From an uncultured Aquimarina sp. (GTDB lineage: Bacteria > Bacteroidota > Bacteroidia > Flavobacteriales > Flavobacteriaceae), in assembly GCA_947500545.1 (NCBI GenBank), contig CANMSO010000001.1:248001-312000 (forward strand): a DNA stretch of 64,000 nt. Direction: 5' to 3'. The position numbers and the translations under genes are program-made. The notes under the pieces are model-generated. The model did no database searches and had not been told where the DNA came from. It saw only the letters and a program-made list of their open reading frames with translations. Position 1 is the stretch's first letter; the number at the start of each line of letters is the position of its first letter. Shown one piece after another: positions 10,394-19,339 of the stretch.

Positions 10394-11527
10394 TTAAAGC
10401 TCTGATTTTACAAAATCAGATGGAGAAATACCTTTATGTTTTTTAAATATAGAGTAGAAAGATGATTTGCTATTAAAACCAGCTTCAAAAGCTAAAGTTA
10501 ATAATGTGAATTTACTATTTTCAGGGCGTTTTGCTTTCTCAATAAATTCTTCTACCCGATATTGGTTTACAAATTCATAAAAAGTAGTATTTAATCCGGC
10601 TTTAAATATTATAGAGAGATAATAATACGGGATTTCAGAAATGTCGGCTAAAGATCGTAGAGAAAGTTTAGGGTTGAGGTAAGGTTTCTCAAAAGACATA
10701 CAGTTTAATAATTTTTGTTTGTATTCTAGAATCTGCTTTTCTTCTAGAACATTGTTTATATCTTGCTTTTTGCCTGATTGCTTTTCATTGTTATTATCAG
10801 GTATTCCATTAATTTCAGTAAGAGCAACATCATTTCTTATACCATATATTCCTATATACAACAACGCTAAGGAAAAAAGCAAGAAGGGATAAACCTGTAT
10901 TTGATCGTATGAAAATTGTGATTTAATCATAATAAAATAAGAAATTACAATAGCTACCCAGGTAATGAAGATTGAATATAATAAACGCCTCAACCAATTA
11001 ATACTTATTCCTTCAGAATATGAGAGTTGCATTAATTGTAGTTTTTCGTGGCTTTTTATTTTTTTCCATGTCAGATATATATAGAAAGGAATGATTAGAA
11101 ATTGAATAGAAAACCTAATTATTTTAATCCAGATTGTTAATCCATTGATTTTCATTTGCTCAATTAGCTCAATCTTTTCCTGGACGTTTAAAAGTGTATA
11201 TCTGGAAAGTACTATTACGATAATAATAGCAGACGGTAAAAAATGTAGACCATCTTTCCATTCAATTTTTTTTGTTTGGGAAGATATATATAGATATGAT
11301 ATTGCAAATATTAATGGTCCCAATGGCATCGATATAAAAAAGTAGTCTATTTTGGTTATATCGTAGTTAAAATTTGTGTAAACGTTTATCTGAATAACGG
11401 CGAATGATAAAATAAAAAAACAAAATAAAAACCAATCGGGTTGGTTTTTTTGCTTCTTCAGGAATACTAAAAAAGCAAAAAATAGTGATTGATAAGAGAT
11501 TATTGATAGGGTATTAACTAAATCCAT
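10394..11527 (-). CDS. Membrane-anchored AraC-family transcriptional regulator
   Basis: 377 residues. The first ~235 residues contain about seven hydrophobic segments (for example SLFFAFLVFL, WFLFCFFILSFAVIQI, FLPSAIIIVIVLS, FLLFSLALLYIGIYGI). The last ~110 form an AraC/HTH_18 DNA-binding domain: LSLRSLADISEIPYYYLS is the first helix-turn-helix and LLTLAFEAGFNSKSSFYSIF the second, followed by KGISPSDFV. This is the flavobacterial layout in which a membrane sensor part is fused to the DNA-binding part. Ligand and targets are unknown. No obvious target operon adjoins it; the small envelope genes downstream are candidates only by position. Confidence 0.85.
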   Translation of the reverse strand: MDLVNTLSIISYQSLFFAFLVFLKKQKNQPDWFLFCFFILSFAVIQINVYTNFNYDITKIDYFFISMPLGPLIFAISYLYISSQTKKIEWKDGLHFLPSAIIIVIVLSRYTLLNVQEKIELIEQMKINGLTIWIKIIRFSIQFLIIPFYIYLTWKKIKSHEKLQLMQLSYSEGISINWLRRLLYSIFITWVAIVISYFIMIKSQFSYDQIQVYPFLLFSLALLYIGIYGIRNDVALTEINGIPDNNNEKQSGKKQDINNVLEEKQILEYKQKLLNCMSFEKPYLNPKLSLRSLADISEIPYYYLSIIFKAGLNTTFYEFVNQYRVEEFIEKAKRPENSKFTLLTLAFEAGFNSKSSFYSIFKKHKGISPSDFVKSEL

Positions 11528-11598
11528 ATTAGAAGAACAAGTTACTAATATATGATCAAGTTCTCAAAACAAGATTTTGTTATGTAGAAAAACAATGT

Positions 11599-11763
11599 TT
11601 AATTCCCGATACAGAAATTAGCAAAGATGTTACCCAGCAAACCATCACTTGTAATTTCCCCAAAGTGATATAAAGCTTGCCTAATATCGATGGCCATTAG
11701 ATCGCAAGAAAGCTCAGAATCAAGGCTATGTTGTGCTTTTTGGATTTTTACTAAGGCTTTGTG
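11599..11763 (-). pseudogene. Detached, diverged copy of the 3' end of mnmE
   Basis: Translated on the reverse strand, this stretch gives about 53 residues matching the C-terminus of MnmE encoded at 12920-14311. Shared pieces are SLDSELSCDLMAIDIRQALY (LDSGLSGDLMAIDIRQALY in the intact gene), HFGEI, and GNIFANFCIG followed at once by a stop codon. Relative to mnmE it has substitutions and a 9-nt deletion where mnmE has a short duplication (GEITGEITSDD against GEITSDG). Similarity stops at about 11763, and there is no 5' part or start codon. It is a non-functional fragment by itself. Its position beyond the monooxygenase gene gives the order fragment, monooxygenase, intact mnmE. The rest of the 11528-11853 gap shows nothing else. 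Confidence 0.85.
11603..11636. repeat. Direct repeat, left copy (att-like, mnmE 3' end)
   Basis: The first 23 nt are identical to 12924-12946, and 33 of 34 match overall. It covers the last codons of MnmE (NFCIG). Salmonella genomic island 1-type elements integrate at the equivalent last bases of mnmE (trmE/thdF). Confidence 0.75.
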
Positions 11764-11853
11764 GGATATATATTATAGTACTATATTGCATAAAGAAATT
11801 AGAAATCGATGATGATTTTATTCGAAGTCATCTTTTAAAATATAAATCGTAAA

Positions 11854-12831
11854 ATGAGTAAAGCATCCTTTATTAAAGAATTAACCTTGCCTGCTGTAGC
11901 CGCGCCAATGTTTTTAATATCAGGACCTCAATTAGTTATTGAGTGTTGTAAGAATGGAATTGTAGGGACTTTTCCAGCATTAAATCAACGAACTTCTGAA
12001 GGGTTTGAAGAATGGCTTATTGAGATAAAAAAAACACTTTCGGATTTTGAAAAGGAGACAGGTAAAAAAGCTGCGCCATTTGGTGTCAATCTAATTGTTC
12101 ATCATTCAAATCCAAGATTAAATGCAGATCTAGCCTTGTGCGTTAAACATAAGGTTCCATTAATTATCACATCGCTGGGTGCTGTTTCAGAATTGGTAGA
12201 TACTGTTCATAATTATGGTGGATTAGTGTTTCATGATGTCATCAAAAAACGTCATGCCGAAAAGGCTAATGAAGCAGGGGTAGATGGATTAATTCTTGTT
12301 GCAGCTGGAGCCGGTGGTCATGCAGGAACCATAAATCCTATGCCACTTGTTTCAGAGATTAAAAAAATCTTTAAGAAAACCATATTGCTTTCTGGTTGTA
12401 TTAGTACAGGAAAAGATATCGCTTCTGCTATGCAAATGGGTGCAGATTTGGCATATATGGGAACCCGTTTTATTAATACTGAAGAAAGCAAAGCACCAAA
12501 AGAATATAGAGATATGATTATAGATTGCGGAGCGAGTGATATTGTTTATACGGCAGCTGTTTCTGGTGTTTCTGCAAACTTTTTGGGACCAAGTTTGAAC
12601 GCTATGGGTATTACTGAAGAAATGTTAAAGCGCAAGGGTAAAGTAGATTTTGGAGAAGAATTAACGGTCAATGAAAACGAGGCTAAAGCTTGGGCTACCA
12701 TTTGGTCTGCTGGTCAAGGTGTAGCAACTATTAGCAACTCACTTAGTGTACATGATTTAGTTTCGAATTTAAAAACCGAATTCAAAATAGCCATTAAAGA
12801 GCAGTATAAACTATTAGAAACTTATAAATAA
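11854..12831 (+). CDS. Nitronate monooxygenase (2-nitropropane dioxygenase family)
   Basis: 325 residues, the usual length. An FMN-dependent TIM-barrel enzyme that oxidises alkyl nitronates such as propionate-3-nitronate. The N-terminal LPAVAAPMFLISGPQLVIEC matches the family opening (A-P-M). The central DGLILVAAGAGGHAGTINP holds the flavin-binding Gly-rich loop with the conserved His, and GADLAYMGTRFINTEES is the phosphate-binding end. The gene is convergent with mnmE (88-nt gap) and lies between mnmE and the detached mnmE fragment. It may have arrived, or been bracketed, by a rearrangement at the mnmE 3' end. Alternative: an enoyl-ACP reductase-like (FabK) member of the same fold, less likely from the motifs. 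Confidence 0.88.
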   Translation: MSKASFIKELTLPAVAAPMFLISGPQLVIECCKNGIVGTFPALNQRTSEGFEEWLIEIKKTLSDFEKETGKKAAPFGVNLIVHHSNPRLNADLALCVKHKVPLIITSLGAVSELVDTVHNYGGLVFHDVIKKRHAEKANEAGVDGLILVAAGAGGHAGTINPMPLVSEIKKIFKKTILLSGCISTGKDIASAMQMGADLAYMGTRFINTEESKAPKEYRDMIIDCGASDIVYTAAVSGVSANFLGPSLNAMGITEEMLKRKGKVDFGEELTVNENEAKAWATIWSAGQGVATISNSLSVHDLVSNLKTEFKIAIKEQYKLLETYK

Positions 12832-12919
12832 TAGCCAACCACAGTGTATAATTATAGTCAATACACAAACTTTTATGTATCTATAGGATAGCGTACTATT
12901 TTTGAGAAATAAAGAAAAT

Positions 12920-14311
12920 CTATTTCCCGATACAGAAATTAGCAAAAATGTTACCCAATAGGTCATCACTTGTAATTTCACCAGTGATTTCACCAAAATG
13001 ATAAAGAGCTTGGCGTATGTCTATGGCCATAAGATCACCAGATAACCCAGAATCCAATCCATATTGTACCTTTTGGATTTCTTCTAATGCTTTAAGCAAG
13101 GCATCATAGTGACGCGTATTGGTTACGATAGTCTCATTATTGCGCAGAGCTCCTGTATTTACAAATTCCAGAAGTTTATTTTGTAATTCTTCGACACCAA
13201 TATTTTGTTTTGCAGATAGTAAATGAATATTCTCAATTTCAGATTTGAGATTTTCAATTTCAACTTTATCTAATTTATCTACTTTATTGGCAACAATAAT
13301 TAGGGGCTTTTGAGGATGCTTATTTTTTATTTTTCCTATTTCTGTCTTAAGTTCTTGTATACTGTCATTGGTTAGTAAAGAGCCATCAACCAAGTAAATC
13401 ACGACTTGAGCTTGCTCAATCTTTTCAAAAGTCTTTTGGATACCAATACTTTCTACCACATCTTTGGTTTCTCGTATTCCTGCCGTATCTATAAATCTAA
13501 AACCAATTCCGCCAATATTAATTTCATCTTCAATGGTGTCACGAGTAGTTCCTGCGATATGCGATACAATTGCTCTTTCTTCATTTAGCAAAGCATTCAA
13601 TAGAGTAGACTTACCAACATTAGGTTCTCCGACTATTGCAACAGGAATTCCGTTTTTAATTACATTTCCAACCGAAAAAGAATCGATGAGGCGTTTTAAA
13701 ACATTAATAATTCTTGAAATTAGATCCTTAAACTGTGTACGATCTGCAAATTCTACGTCTTCCTCTGCAAAATCAAGTTCAAGTTCAATTAGAGAAGCAA
13801 AATTGAGCAATTCCTCCCTCAACTTCTGGATTTCATTAGAGAAACCTCCTCGCATCTGTTGCATTGCAATTTGATGTGAAGCCTCAGAATCTGATGCAAT
13901 AAGATCGGCAACTGCTTCCGCTTGGGATAAATCTAATTTTCCGTTAATAAAAGCACGTAATGTAAATTCACCTGCATTTGCCATTCTACAGCCTTTACGA
14001 AGTAATAGTTGAATTATTTCTTGCTGAATATAAGTAGAACCATGACAAGAAATTTCTATAGTGGGCTCTCCTGTATAAGAATTTGTTCCTTTAAATATTG
14101 ATACCAATACTTCATCTAATACTCTTTCTTCGTCAACTATATGTCCCAGGTGAATTGTATGGCTTTTCTGCGCTAAAAGATCTTTGCCACTAACAGATCT
14201 AAATAATGGAGCACAAATTTGTAGAGCATCCTTTCCGGAAACTCGAATAATTGCAATTGCTCCTGCGCCTGATGGGGTCGCCAACGCTACAATGGTATCT
14301 TGTGTAATCAT
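12920..14311 (-). CDS. mnmE: tRNA uridine-5-carboxymethylaminomethyl modification GTPase MnmE
   Basis: 463 residues. With MnmG it forms cmnm5U at the wobble position of certain tRNAs. N-terminal folate-binding domain: TIVALATPSGAGAIAIIRVS and MANAGEFTLRAFINGKLDL. G domain from about 215: P-loop GEPNVGKSTLLNALL, switch IAGTTRDTIED, DTAGI, and NKVD. The C-terminal four-helix part ends in the conserved FCIGK, whose Cys is catalytic in this family. The start MITQDTIVALAT is the canonical N-terminus. A diverged copy of its last ~50 codons lies at 11599-11763. Confidence 0.96.
   Translation of the reverse strand: MITQDTIVALATPSGAGAIAIIRVSGKDALQICAPLFRSVSGKDLLAQKSHTIHLGHIVDEERVLDEVLVSIFKGTNSYTGEPTIEISCHGSTYIQQEIIQLLLRKGCRMANAGEFTLRAFINGKLDLSQAEAVADLIASDSEASHQIAMQQMRGGFSNEIQKLREELLNFASLIELELDFAEEDVEFADRTQFKDLISRIINVLKRLIDSFSVGNVIKNGIPVAIVGEPNVGKSTLLNALLNEERAIVSHIAGTTRDTIEDEINIGGIGFRFIDTAGIRETKDVVESIGIQKTFEKIEQAQVVIYLVDGSLLTNDSIQELKTEIGKIKNKHPQKPLIIVANKVDKLDKVEIENLKSEIENIHLLSAKQNIGVEELQNKLLEFVNTGALRNNETIVTNTRHYDALLKALEEIQKVQYGLDSGLSGDLMAIDIRQALYHFGEITGEITSDDLLGNIFANFCIGK
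12924..12957. repeat. Direct repeat, right copy (att-like, within mnmE 3' end)
   Basis: Counterpart of 11603-11636 inside the functional mnmE. The two copies are 1.32 kb apart in the same orientation and bracket the monooxygenase gene. Confidence 0.75.
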
Positions 14312-14624
14312 ATACGTTACTTACTGAAGGCACAAAAATAGAGATTAATATATACACTTTAAATACGCATTGTTAAACTTTTTTTGAGGAGTTGTTTTTC
14401 TTTGTTATCTTGTGCAGTGAAGAAGTGAAAAGTACTTCTAATAATAAGTATCTACCTCATTTCCTTAAAGGAAAAAAAGAATTAGGATAAAATTAGGTTC
14501 GTAGTTGAGTAAACTGCTTAATCACGAATTAATTGGGAAACAATTTTGTTGTAATCATGATTACAACATTTTTTTATGTGCGTTAAATTTAATGTCAAAC
14601 CAATAATAATTAATTTTAATTCCT
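14312..14624. promoter_or_regulatory. Divergent mnmE / protease intergenic region with a perfect 22-bp palindrome
   Basis: At 14547-14568 lies TGTTGTAATCA followed by its exact reverse complement, then a run of seven T. It is in the leader of the secreted protease, 57 nt before the start codon. As DNA it could be an operator for a dimeric repressor. As RNA it could fold into an attenuator-like hairpin with a T tail. No other gene is seen in this gap. Confidence 0.5.
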
Positions 14625-17072
14625 ATGAATTTTTTTAACACAAACTCAATTAATTTTAAAAAAGGGAGATATTCCATTCGGAAGTTTGGTATACTCGCCT
14701 GCTTGGCTTTTATGCTCATGCCTGCTATTAATTTGGCACAGATAAATCCCTTACCAACTAGGTATAAGGTATCTGATCTTAAGGTTAAGTCTGATGACAA
14801 TCAGGCCAAAAGTAGTGCTGAAGTTATTACAGAGTCTATTTCAGAAAAAGGCGCAACTTGGTTACGTTTATTTTTTAAAGATGTTAATCTTGGTGCTAAT
14901 AGTACATTAACCATTACATCAGATTTGGATGGTGCTACTCAGACTTTGACCGCCAGAACAATCAAAGACTGGAAAAATACAACAGCATATTTTAATGGAG
15001 ATAAAATTACTCTTAAGCTTACCATTGCTGCAGGAGAAAAATCCATTGGTGTCAATATCAAAGAAATCGGAATTGGTATACCTGATCCTACAACTAAATC
15101 TCAGTGTGGATCTAGTGATGACAGGGTAGATTCAAACGATGCTGCGATAGGAAGAATTGTACCTATTGGTTGTACAGGATGGATTATCACTAACGGGAAA
15201 CTAGTTACTGCTGGACATTGTGTAGGTAGTAGAGCTCAAATAATTGAGTTTAATGTACCAAAATCAAATCCTGATAGAAGTATAGTACACCCTGGACCAG
15301 AAGATCAATATCCAATAGGAAACTTTGTTTCTCCTTATCCTGGTAATGCAAGTCAAGCCAATGACTGGGCAGTATTTACTGCAAGCGCAAATTCACAAAC
15401 AGGTCAAACTCCTATTCAGGCTCAAGGTAAATCTTTTAACGTTATACAAAGTGACCCTGGAAGTAATATAACTATTACAGGGTTTGGTACCGATACGGGA
15501 ATAGACAATCAGACACAACAAATTCATACGGGGCCATTAAGCTCGGTTACCAATACATTTGTTAGGTATAGAGCAGATACTACAGGAGGAAACTCAGGAA
15601 GTCCAATTATTGATACCGCTACAGGAAATGCAGTAGGTGTTCATGCTTATGGCGGATGTTCGGGATCTGGAGGTTCTAATTCTGGAGAAAGAGCAACAAT
15701 TCCTGCTTTTTGGGATGCTATGGGACTTGGTGATCCAGGACCAGGGCCTGGTACTGATGAGTGCACAGGAGATGTGTCATCTTTTCCTTTTAGTGAGAGT
15801 TTTGAAACTAGTTTAGGGCAATGGAAAAACACATCTGTTGGTGATGATTTAACCTGGACCAGAAACTCGGGAGGTACACCTTCTAATGGAACCGGACCTA
15901 GCAGTGCTGCTGATGGTAGTACATATATTTATGTAGAAGCTTCAGGTAATGGTACTGGATACCCTAATAAAAGAGCACTTTTAAACTCTCCTTGTTTAGA
16001 CTTCAGTAGCTTGACTACTCCTAGACTTGCGTTTGAATACCATATGTTAGGTAGTGCCATTAATAGCTTAAATGTCGAAGCTAGGACTAATAACACTGGT
16101 AATTGGACAAGTGTGTTTAGTAGAACTGGAGAGCAAGGTAGCAATTGGAATACTGCAGATGTAGATCTTTCTGCTTATGCGGGAGATTCAAGTGTGCAAT
16201 TACGATTTAATGTAGTTACTGGTTCTGGAGGAAGCGGTTGGCAAAGTGATATTGCTATTGACGCCGTAAGTATTCAAAATGGTTCTGGTAATCCAAATCC
16301 AACTTGTGACACAATAAACTTTAATGATTTCCAAATTACTGCATTTTCTAATCAAGATTCTGCTGGTAATTTTTCAGTTGTGAATGGAGGAGCAGGATTA
16401 TCTATGCAAAACAATACATGGAAATATATTCCGCTTAGTTATAATGTAACGGCTAATACCGTTATCGAATTTAGCTTTAGTAGTTCTTCTCAAGGAGAAA
16501 TCCACGGAGTTGGTTTTGAAGATGATAACACATTAACAGCTACTAGGTATTTCAAAGTTCATGGTAGTCAGAATTACGGAGTAACAAATTTTGATAATTA
16601 TTCAAGTGGTACTACAACTTATGTTATCCCTGTTGGTAATTTTTATACAGGTAATATGGATCGTTTGGTGTTCATTAATGATAATGATGGCGGTTCAGGA
16701 AATAACTCTACGTTCTCTAATGTAAAGATTTATGAAGGATCTTGTGGCCAATCTGCATCTGCAGAAAGTGTAATTTCAGGATTAGAATCGAAAAATCCAA
16801 TTCTTGGAGATGAGGATGAAAATAGTTTATTGGGCACAAAAATAACACCGAATCCTGCTACAAGCACGTTCTCAATTTATATTAATAATTATATAAAAGG
16901 AGAAGTTAATGCTACTTTTTATAGTGTACTAGGAAGAAAAGTGGGACAAAGACAACTTAGACCAGGAGTTAATACATTATCAACTCGTGCTTTATCATTG
17001 AACACGGGTATATATCTAGTTAGAATAGATAGTAAAGATGGAGTATCTACTCAAAAGCTAATTGTTAAATAA
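14625..17072 (+). CDS. T9SS-secreted trypsin-like serine protease with MAM domain
   Basis: 815 residues. Signal sequence within the first ~38 residues (ILACLAFMLMPAINLAQ). A beta-strand-rich pro-region precedes a chymotrypsin-fold protease with His198 (LVTAGHCVG), Asp247 (NDWAVF) and Ser324 (TGGNSGSP), an arrangement like glutamyl-endopeptidase/V8-type enzymes. Residues ~385-560 form a MAM-like domain (SESFETSLGQW, FEYHMLG, DIAIDAVSI). A further beta domain and a T9SS sorting domain follow (ITPNPATSTFSI, LNTGIYLVRI). It probably digests extracellular protein for nitrogen or carbon. Alone on its transcript with a terminator after it. Confidence 0.9.
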   Translation: MNFFNTNSINFKKGRYSIRKFGILACLAFMLMPAINLAQINPLPTRYKVSDLKVKSDDNQAKSSAEVITESISEKGATWLRLFFKDVNLGANSTLTITSDLDGATQTLTARTIKDWKNTTAYFNGDKITLKLTIAAGEKSIGVNIKEIGIGIPDPTTKSQCGSSDDRVDSNDAAIGRIVPIGCTGWIITNGKLVTAGHCVGSRAQIIEFNVPKSNPDRSIVHPGPEDQYPIGNFVSPYPGNASQANDWAVFTASANSQTGQTPIQAQGKSFNVIQSDPGSNITITGFGTDTGIDNQTQQIHTGPLSSVTNTFVRYRADTTGGNSGSPIIDTATGNAVGVHAYGGCSGSGGSNSGERATIPAFWDAMGLGDPGPGPGTDECTGDVSSFPFSESFETSLGQWKNTSVGDDLTWTRNSGGTPSNGTGPSSAADGSTYIYVEASGNGTGYPNKRALLNSPCLDFSSLTTPRLAFEYHMLGSAINSLNVEARTNNTGNWTSVFSRTGEQGSNWNTADVDLSAYAGDSSVQLRFNVVTGSGGSGWQSDIAIDAVSIQNGSGNPNPTCDTINFNDFQITAFSNQDSAGNFSVVNGGAGLSMQNNTWKYIPLSYNVTANTVIEFSFSSSSQGEIHGVGFEDDNTLTATRYFKVHGSQNYGVTNFDNYSSGTTTYVIPVGNFYTGNMDRLVFINDNDGGSGNNSTFSNVKIYEGSCGQSASAESVISGLESKNPILGDEDENSLLGTKITPNPATSTFSIYINNYIKGEVNATFYSVLGRKVGQRQLRPGVNTLSTRALSLNTGIYLVRIDSKDGVSTQKLIVK

Positions 17073-17110
17073 AACAACCTTATTTAAAAGACATTAAATT
17101 AATTACTTAT

Positions 17111-17146
17111 AAGGCATCTCGATACAATTTCCGGGATGCCTTTTTG
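17111..17146 (+). terminator. Rho-independent terminator of the protease gene
   Basis: An 11-bp stem (AAGGCATCTCG with CGGGATGCCTT, one wobble pair) is followed by TTTTTGTTTTT. Confidence 0.85.
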
Positions 17147-17277
17147 TTTTTGAATAGTAGTGTTATTTAATTTTTTTAAGATGTTTTGTTGTAACAAAAT
17201 GTTGTTTATCTCGTCATATATATAACAATGCTAATATTATTAGCAAAATCATCAATCAACCAAAAAAACAAGAAATC

Positions 17278-17616
17278 ATGAGAGAAGACAAATCAGTATT
17301 AGTCATTACCCATTTATCACAACTATTAGATCTTATTACCGGATTTGGAGGATTCGTAGTACCATTAATTCTATGGCTTACGCAAAGAGAAAGAGTAGAA
17401 GCAATGGATGAACATGGAAAATCAATAATGAACTTTCAGATAAGTATGTTTATCTATGCATTAATATGTATTCCATTAATATTATTATTTGGATTGGGAG
17501 CACTTGGGTTAATTGTAATTGCAATATTGTGTTTTATATTTCCTATTATAAATGCCATTAAGGCGAGTAATGGAGAGCGTCCTTCTTATCCTTTATCGAT
17601 GCAAATTATTAAATAA
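17278..17616 (+). CDS. DUF4870 small membrane protein
   Basis: 112 residues with the DUF4870 pattern: an N-terminal amphipathic THLSQLLDLITGFGGFVVPL, the cytosolic motif REDEHGK-like (MDEHGKSIMNFQISMFIY), and two more transmembrane segments (ALICIPLILLFGLGALGLIV, IAILCFIFPIINAI). Members are widespread in bacteria and their function is unknown. The gene stands alone and converges with amt across a bidirectional terminator. Confidence 0.85.
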   Translation: MREDKSVLVITHLSQLLDLITGFGGFVVPLILWLTQRERVEAMDEHGKSIMNFQISMFIYALICIPLILLFGLGALGLIVIAILCFIFPIINAIKASNGERPSYPLSMQIIK

Positions 17617-17618
17617 TA

Positions 17619-17652
17619 AAAAAAGAGGGAAATCAATTGATTTCCCTCTTTT
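17619..17652. terminator. Bidirectional terminator between DUF4870 gene and amt
   Basis: A stem of about 14 bp (AAAAGAGGGAAATC with GATTTCCCTCTTTT) flanked by A and T runs serves both converging genes. Confidence 0.88.
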
Positions 17653-17675
17653 ATGGTTAACACACTATTTAAGTT

Positions 17676-18932
17676 CTAGTGTTGGTTAAGTCTAAAATCT
17701 GGATATGCGTCCATACCATGCTCATGACTATCCAATCCGTCAATTTCTTCTTTTTCAGAAACTCTGATTCCCACAGTTTTCTTGAGTGTAAAGATGATTA
17801 AGAAAGAAGTTATTACGCAAAATCCTCCAGCGGCTAATACTCCAACCCCTTGAACAAGAAATTGATCAAATCCAGCTTTTGCTCCAAAAATTCCAACAGC
17901 CAATGTACCCCATATACCACATATTAAGTGAACTGCAATAGCACCTACTGGATCATCTAATCTTAACTTATCTATTAATGCCACTCCAAATACTATAATT
18001 GCACCGGCAATAGCTCCAATTAATACAGCATCTGTTGGACTCATTTGATCTGCACCTGCTGTTATACCTACTAACCCTCCTAAAATACCATTTAAGAACA
18101 TAGTTAAGTCATAGTTTTTATACATTAAGGTAGATACTAAGAAAGCAACCACTCCACCTGCTGCTGCTGCCAAAGATGTGGTAACTAAAGTAAGAGAAGT
18201 TCCTGCAGCATCAGCAGAAAGTACAGATCCACCATTAAAGCCAAACCATCCTAACCAAAGTATTAATACACCAGCCGCGGCTAAAGGAATATTGTGTCCC
18301 GGGATTGCCTGTGGCTTACCTTCTGAGCTAAATTTACCAATTCTTGATCCTAGTAAGTATACAGCTACTAAAGCAGCCCATCCACCAACAGAGTGAACAA
18401 GAGTAGAACCGGCGAAGTCATAAAAACCTTCAGCTTCACCAATTGTGAATGTAGATAAAAATCCACCTCCCCATTGCCAAGAACCAACTATTGGGTATAC
18501 TATTCCCACATAAATAATAGTGAAAATCATAAACGCTCCAATTTTGATACGTTCAGCGACAGCTCCAGATACAATAGTAGCGGCGGTTGCAGCAAACATT
18601 CCTTGGAACAAGAAATCAGTCCAGTATGTATATCCTTCATTATAAGCAAGATCTAATCCTCCTTCAGCTGTAAGTGGGGCATCCAATCCAAAGCCTGCAA
18701 AACCAAAAAATCCGGCAGCACCTTCTTCAAAACCTGGGTACATTAAATTGAAACCTACAAGACAGTATAATAATAAACCTATGCAGATTATGAATACATT
18801 TTTAAATAATATATTGATTGTGTTTTTTTGACGAGTAAGTCCTATTTCTAAAAAAGAAAATCCTAAGTGCATGAAAAATACAAGTGCTGTACACACCATC
18901 ATCCATACATTGTTTATAGTTAACATTTCCAT
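17676..18932 (-). CDS. amt: Ammonium transporter (Amt family)
   Basis: 418 residues with eleven predicted membrane segments. It conducts ammonium across the inner membrane. Family marks: the N-terminal NNVWMMVCTALVFFMHLGF, the DFAGSTLVHSVGGWAALV segment holding the first pore His, and PVGAIAVHLICGIWGTLAVG holding the second. It lacks a cleavable signal peptide, as in many Bacteroidetes homologues. A PII gene lies 68 nt upstream on the same strand, the classic amt-glnK pairing in which PII blocks the channel when nitrogen is plentiful; here glnK comes first. Confidence 0.95.
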   Translation of the reverse strand: MEMLTINNVWMMVCTALVFFMHLGFSFLEIGLTRQKNTINILFKNVFIICIGLLLYCLVGFNLMYPGFEEGAAGFFGFAGFGLDAPLTAEGGLDLAYNEGYTYWTDFLFQGMFAATAATIVSGAVAERIKIGAFMIFTIIYVGIVYPIVGSWQWGGGFLSTFTIGEAEGFYDFAGSTLVHSVGGWAALVAVYLLGSRIGKFSSEGKPQAIPGHNIPLAAAGVLILWLGWFGFNGGSVLSADAAGTSLTLVTTSLAAAAGGVVAFLVSTLMYKNYDLTMFLNGILGGLVGITAGADQMSPTDAVLIGAIAGAIIVFGVALIDKLRLDDPVGAIAVHLICGIWGTLAVGIFGAKAGFDQFLVQGVGVLAAGGFCVITSFLIIFTLKKTVGIRVSEKEEIDGLDSHEHGMDAYPDFRLNQH

Positions 18933-19000
18933 TGTTTAATTACTATTAAATTATTTTTTTGTTTTCAGTTGGGTAATTTCTTGTTGCTATAGTAGAGCAC

Positions 19001-19339
19001 TTAGTTTAGCGTTCCTCCACCTTTTTCAGAAGTACGAATTCTATATGCTTCCTTTATGTCAGAAACAAAGATTTTTCCATCTCCTACTTCTCCTGTTTTT
19101 CCTGCTTCAAGAATCGCCGATATAGCAGCTTCTTCAAAATCATCATTTACTACGATTGATAAATACCTTCTTTGGATATCTGTTGTGCTATAAGAAATCC
19201 CTCTATATACACTTCCTTTTTGTTCGTGTCCTACTCCTGTAACATCCCAATAAGAGAAAAACATAATTCCTTTATCGTGTAATGCTTCTTTTACAGCACG
19301 GTATTTCGATCTTCTGATGACTGCTTCTATTTTTTTCAT
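19001..19339 (-). CDS. glnK: PII family nitrogen regulator
   Basis: 112 residues. A trimeric signal protein that senses 2-oxoglutarate and ATP/ADP and gates Amt. Conserved parts: MKKIEAVIR, the T-loop GVGHEQKGSVYRGISY with the usual modification-site Tyr retained, GKTGEVGDGKIFV (ATP-binding B-loop), and YRIRTSE. The T-loop is one residue shorter than in E. coli GlnB, and the segment after the Tyr (STTDIQRRYLS) differs strongly from the classical sequence, so its partners may differ. The C-terminus ends GGGTLN instead of an acidic tail. First gene of the glnK-amt transcript. Confidence 0.92.
   Translation of the reverse strand: MKKIEAVIRRSKYRAVKEALHDKGIMFFSYWDVTGVGHEQKGSVYRGISYSTTDIQRRYLSIVVNDDFEEAAISAILEAGKTGEVGDGKIFVSDIKEAYRIRTSEKGGGTLN

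Noticed and set aside
13464..13874. Forward open frame of 136 codons inside mnmE
   Set aside because: Antisense shadow of a clear essential gene; Ser-rich composition with no domain.
14561..14800. Reverse open frame overlapping the protease start
   Set aside because: Lies opposite the signal peptide region of a well-supported gene and shows no domain.
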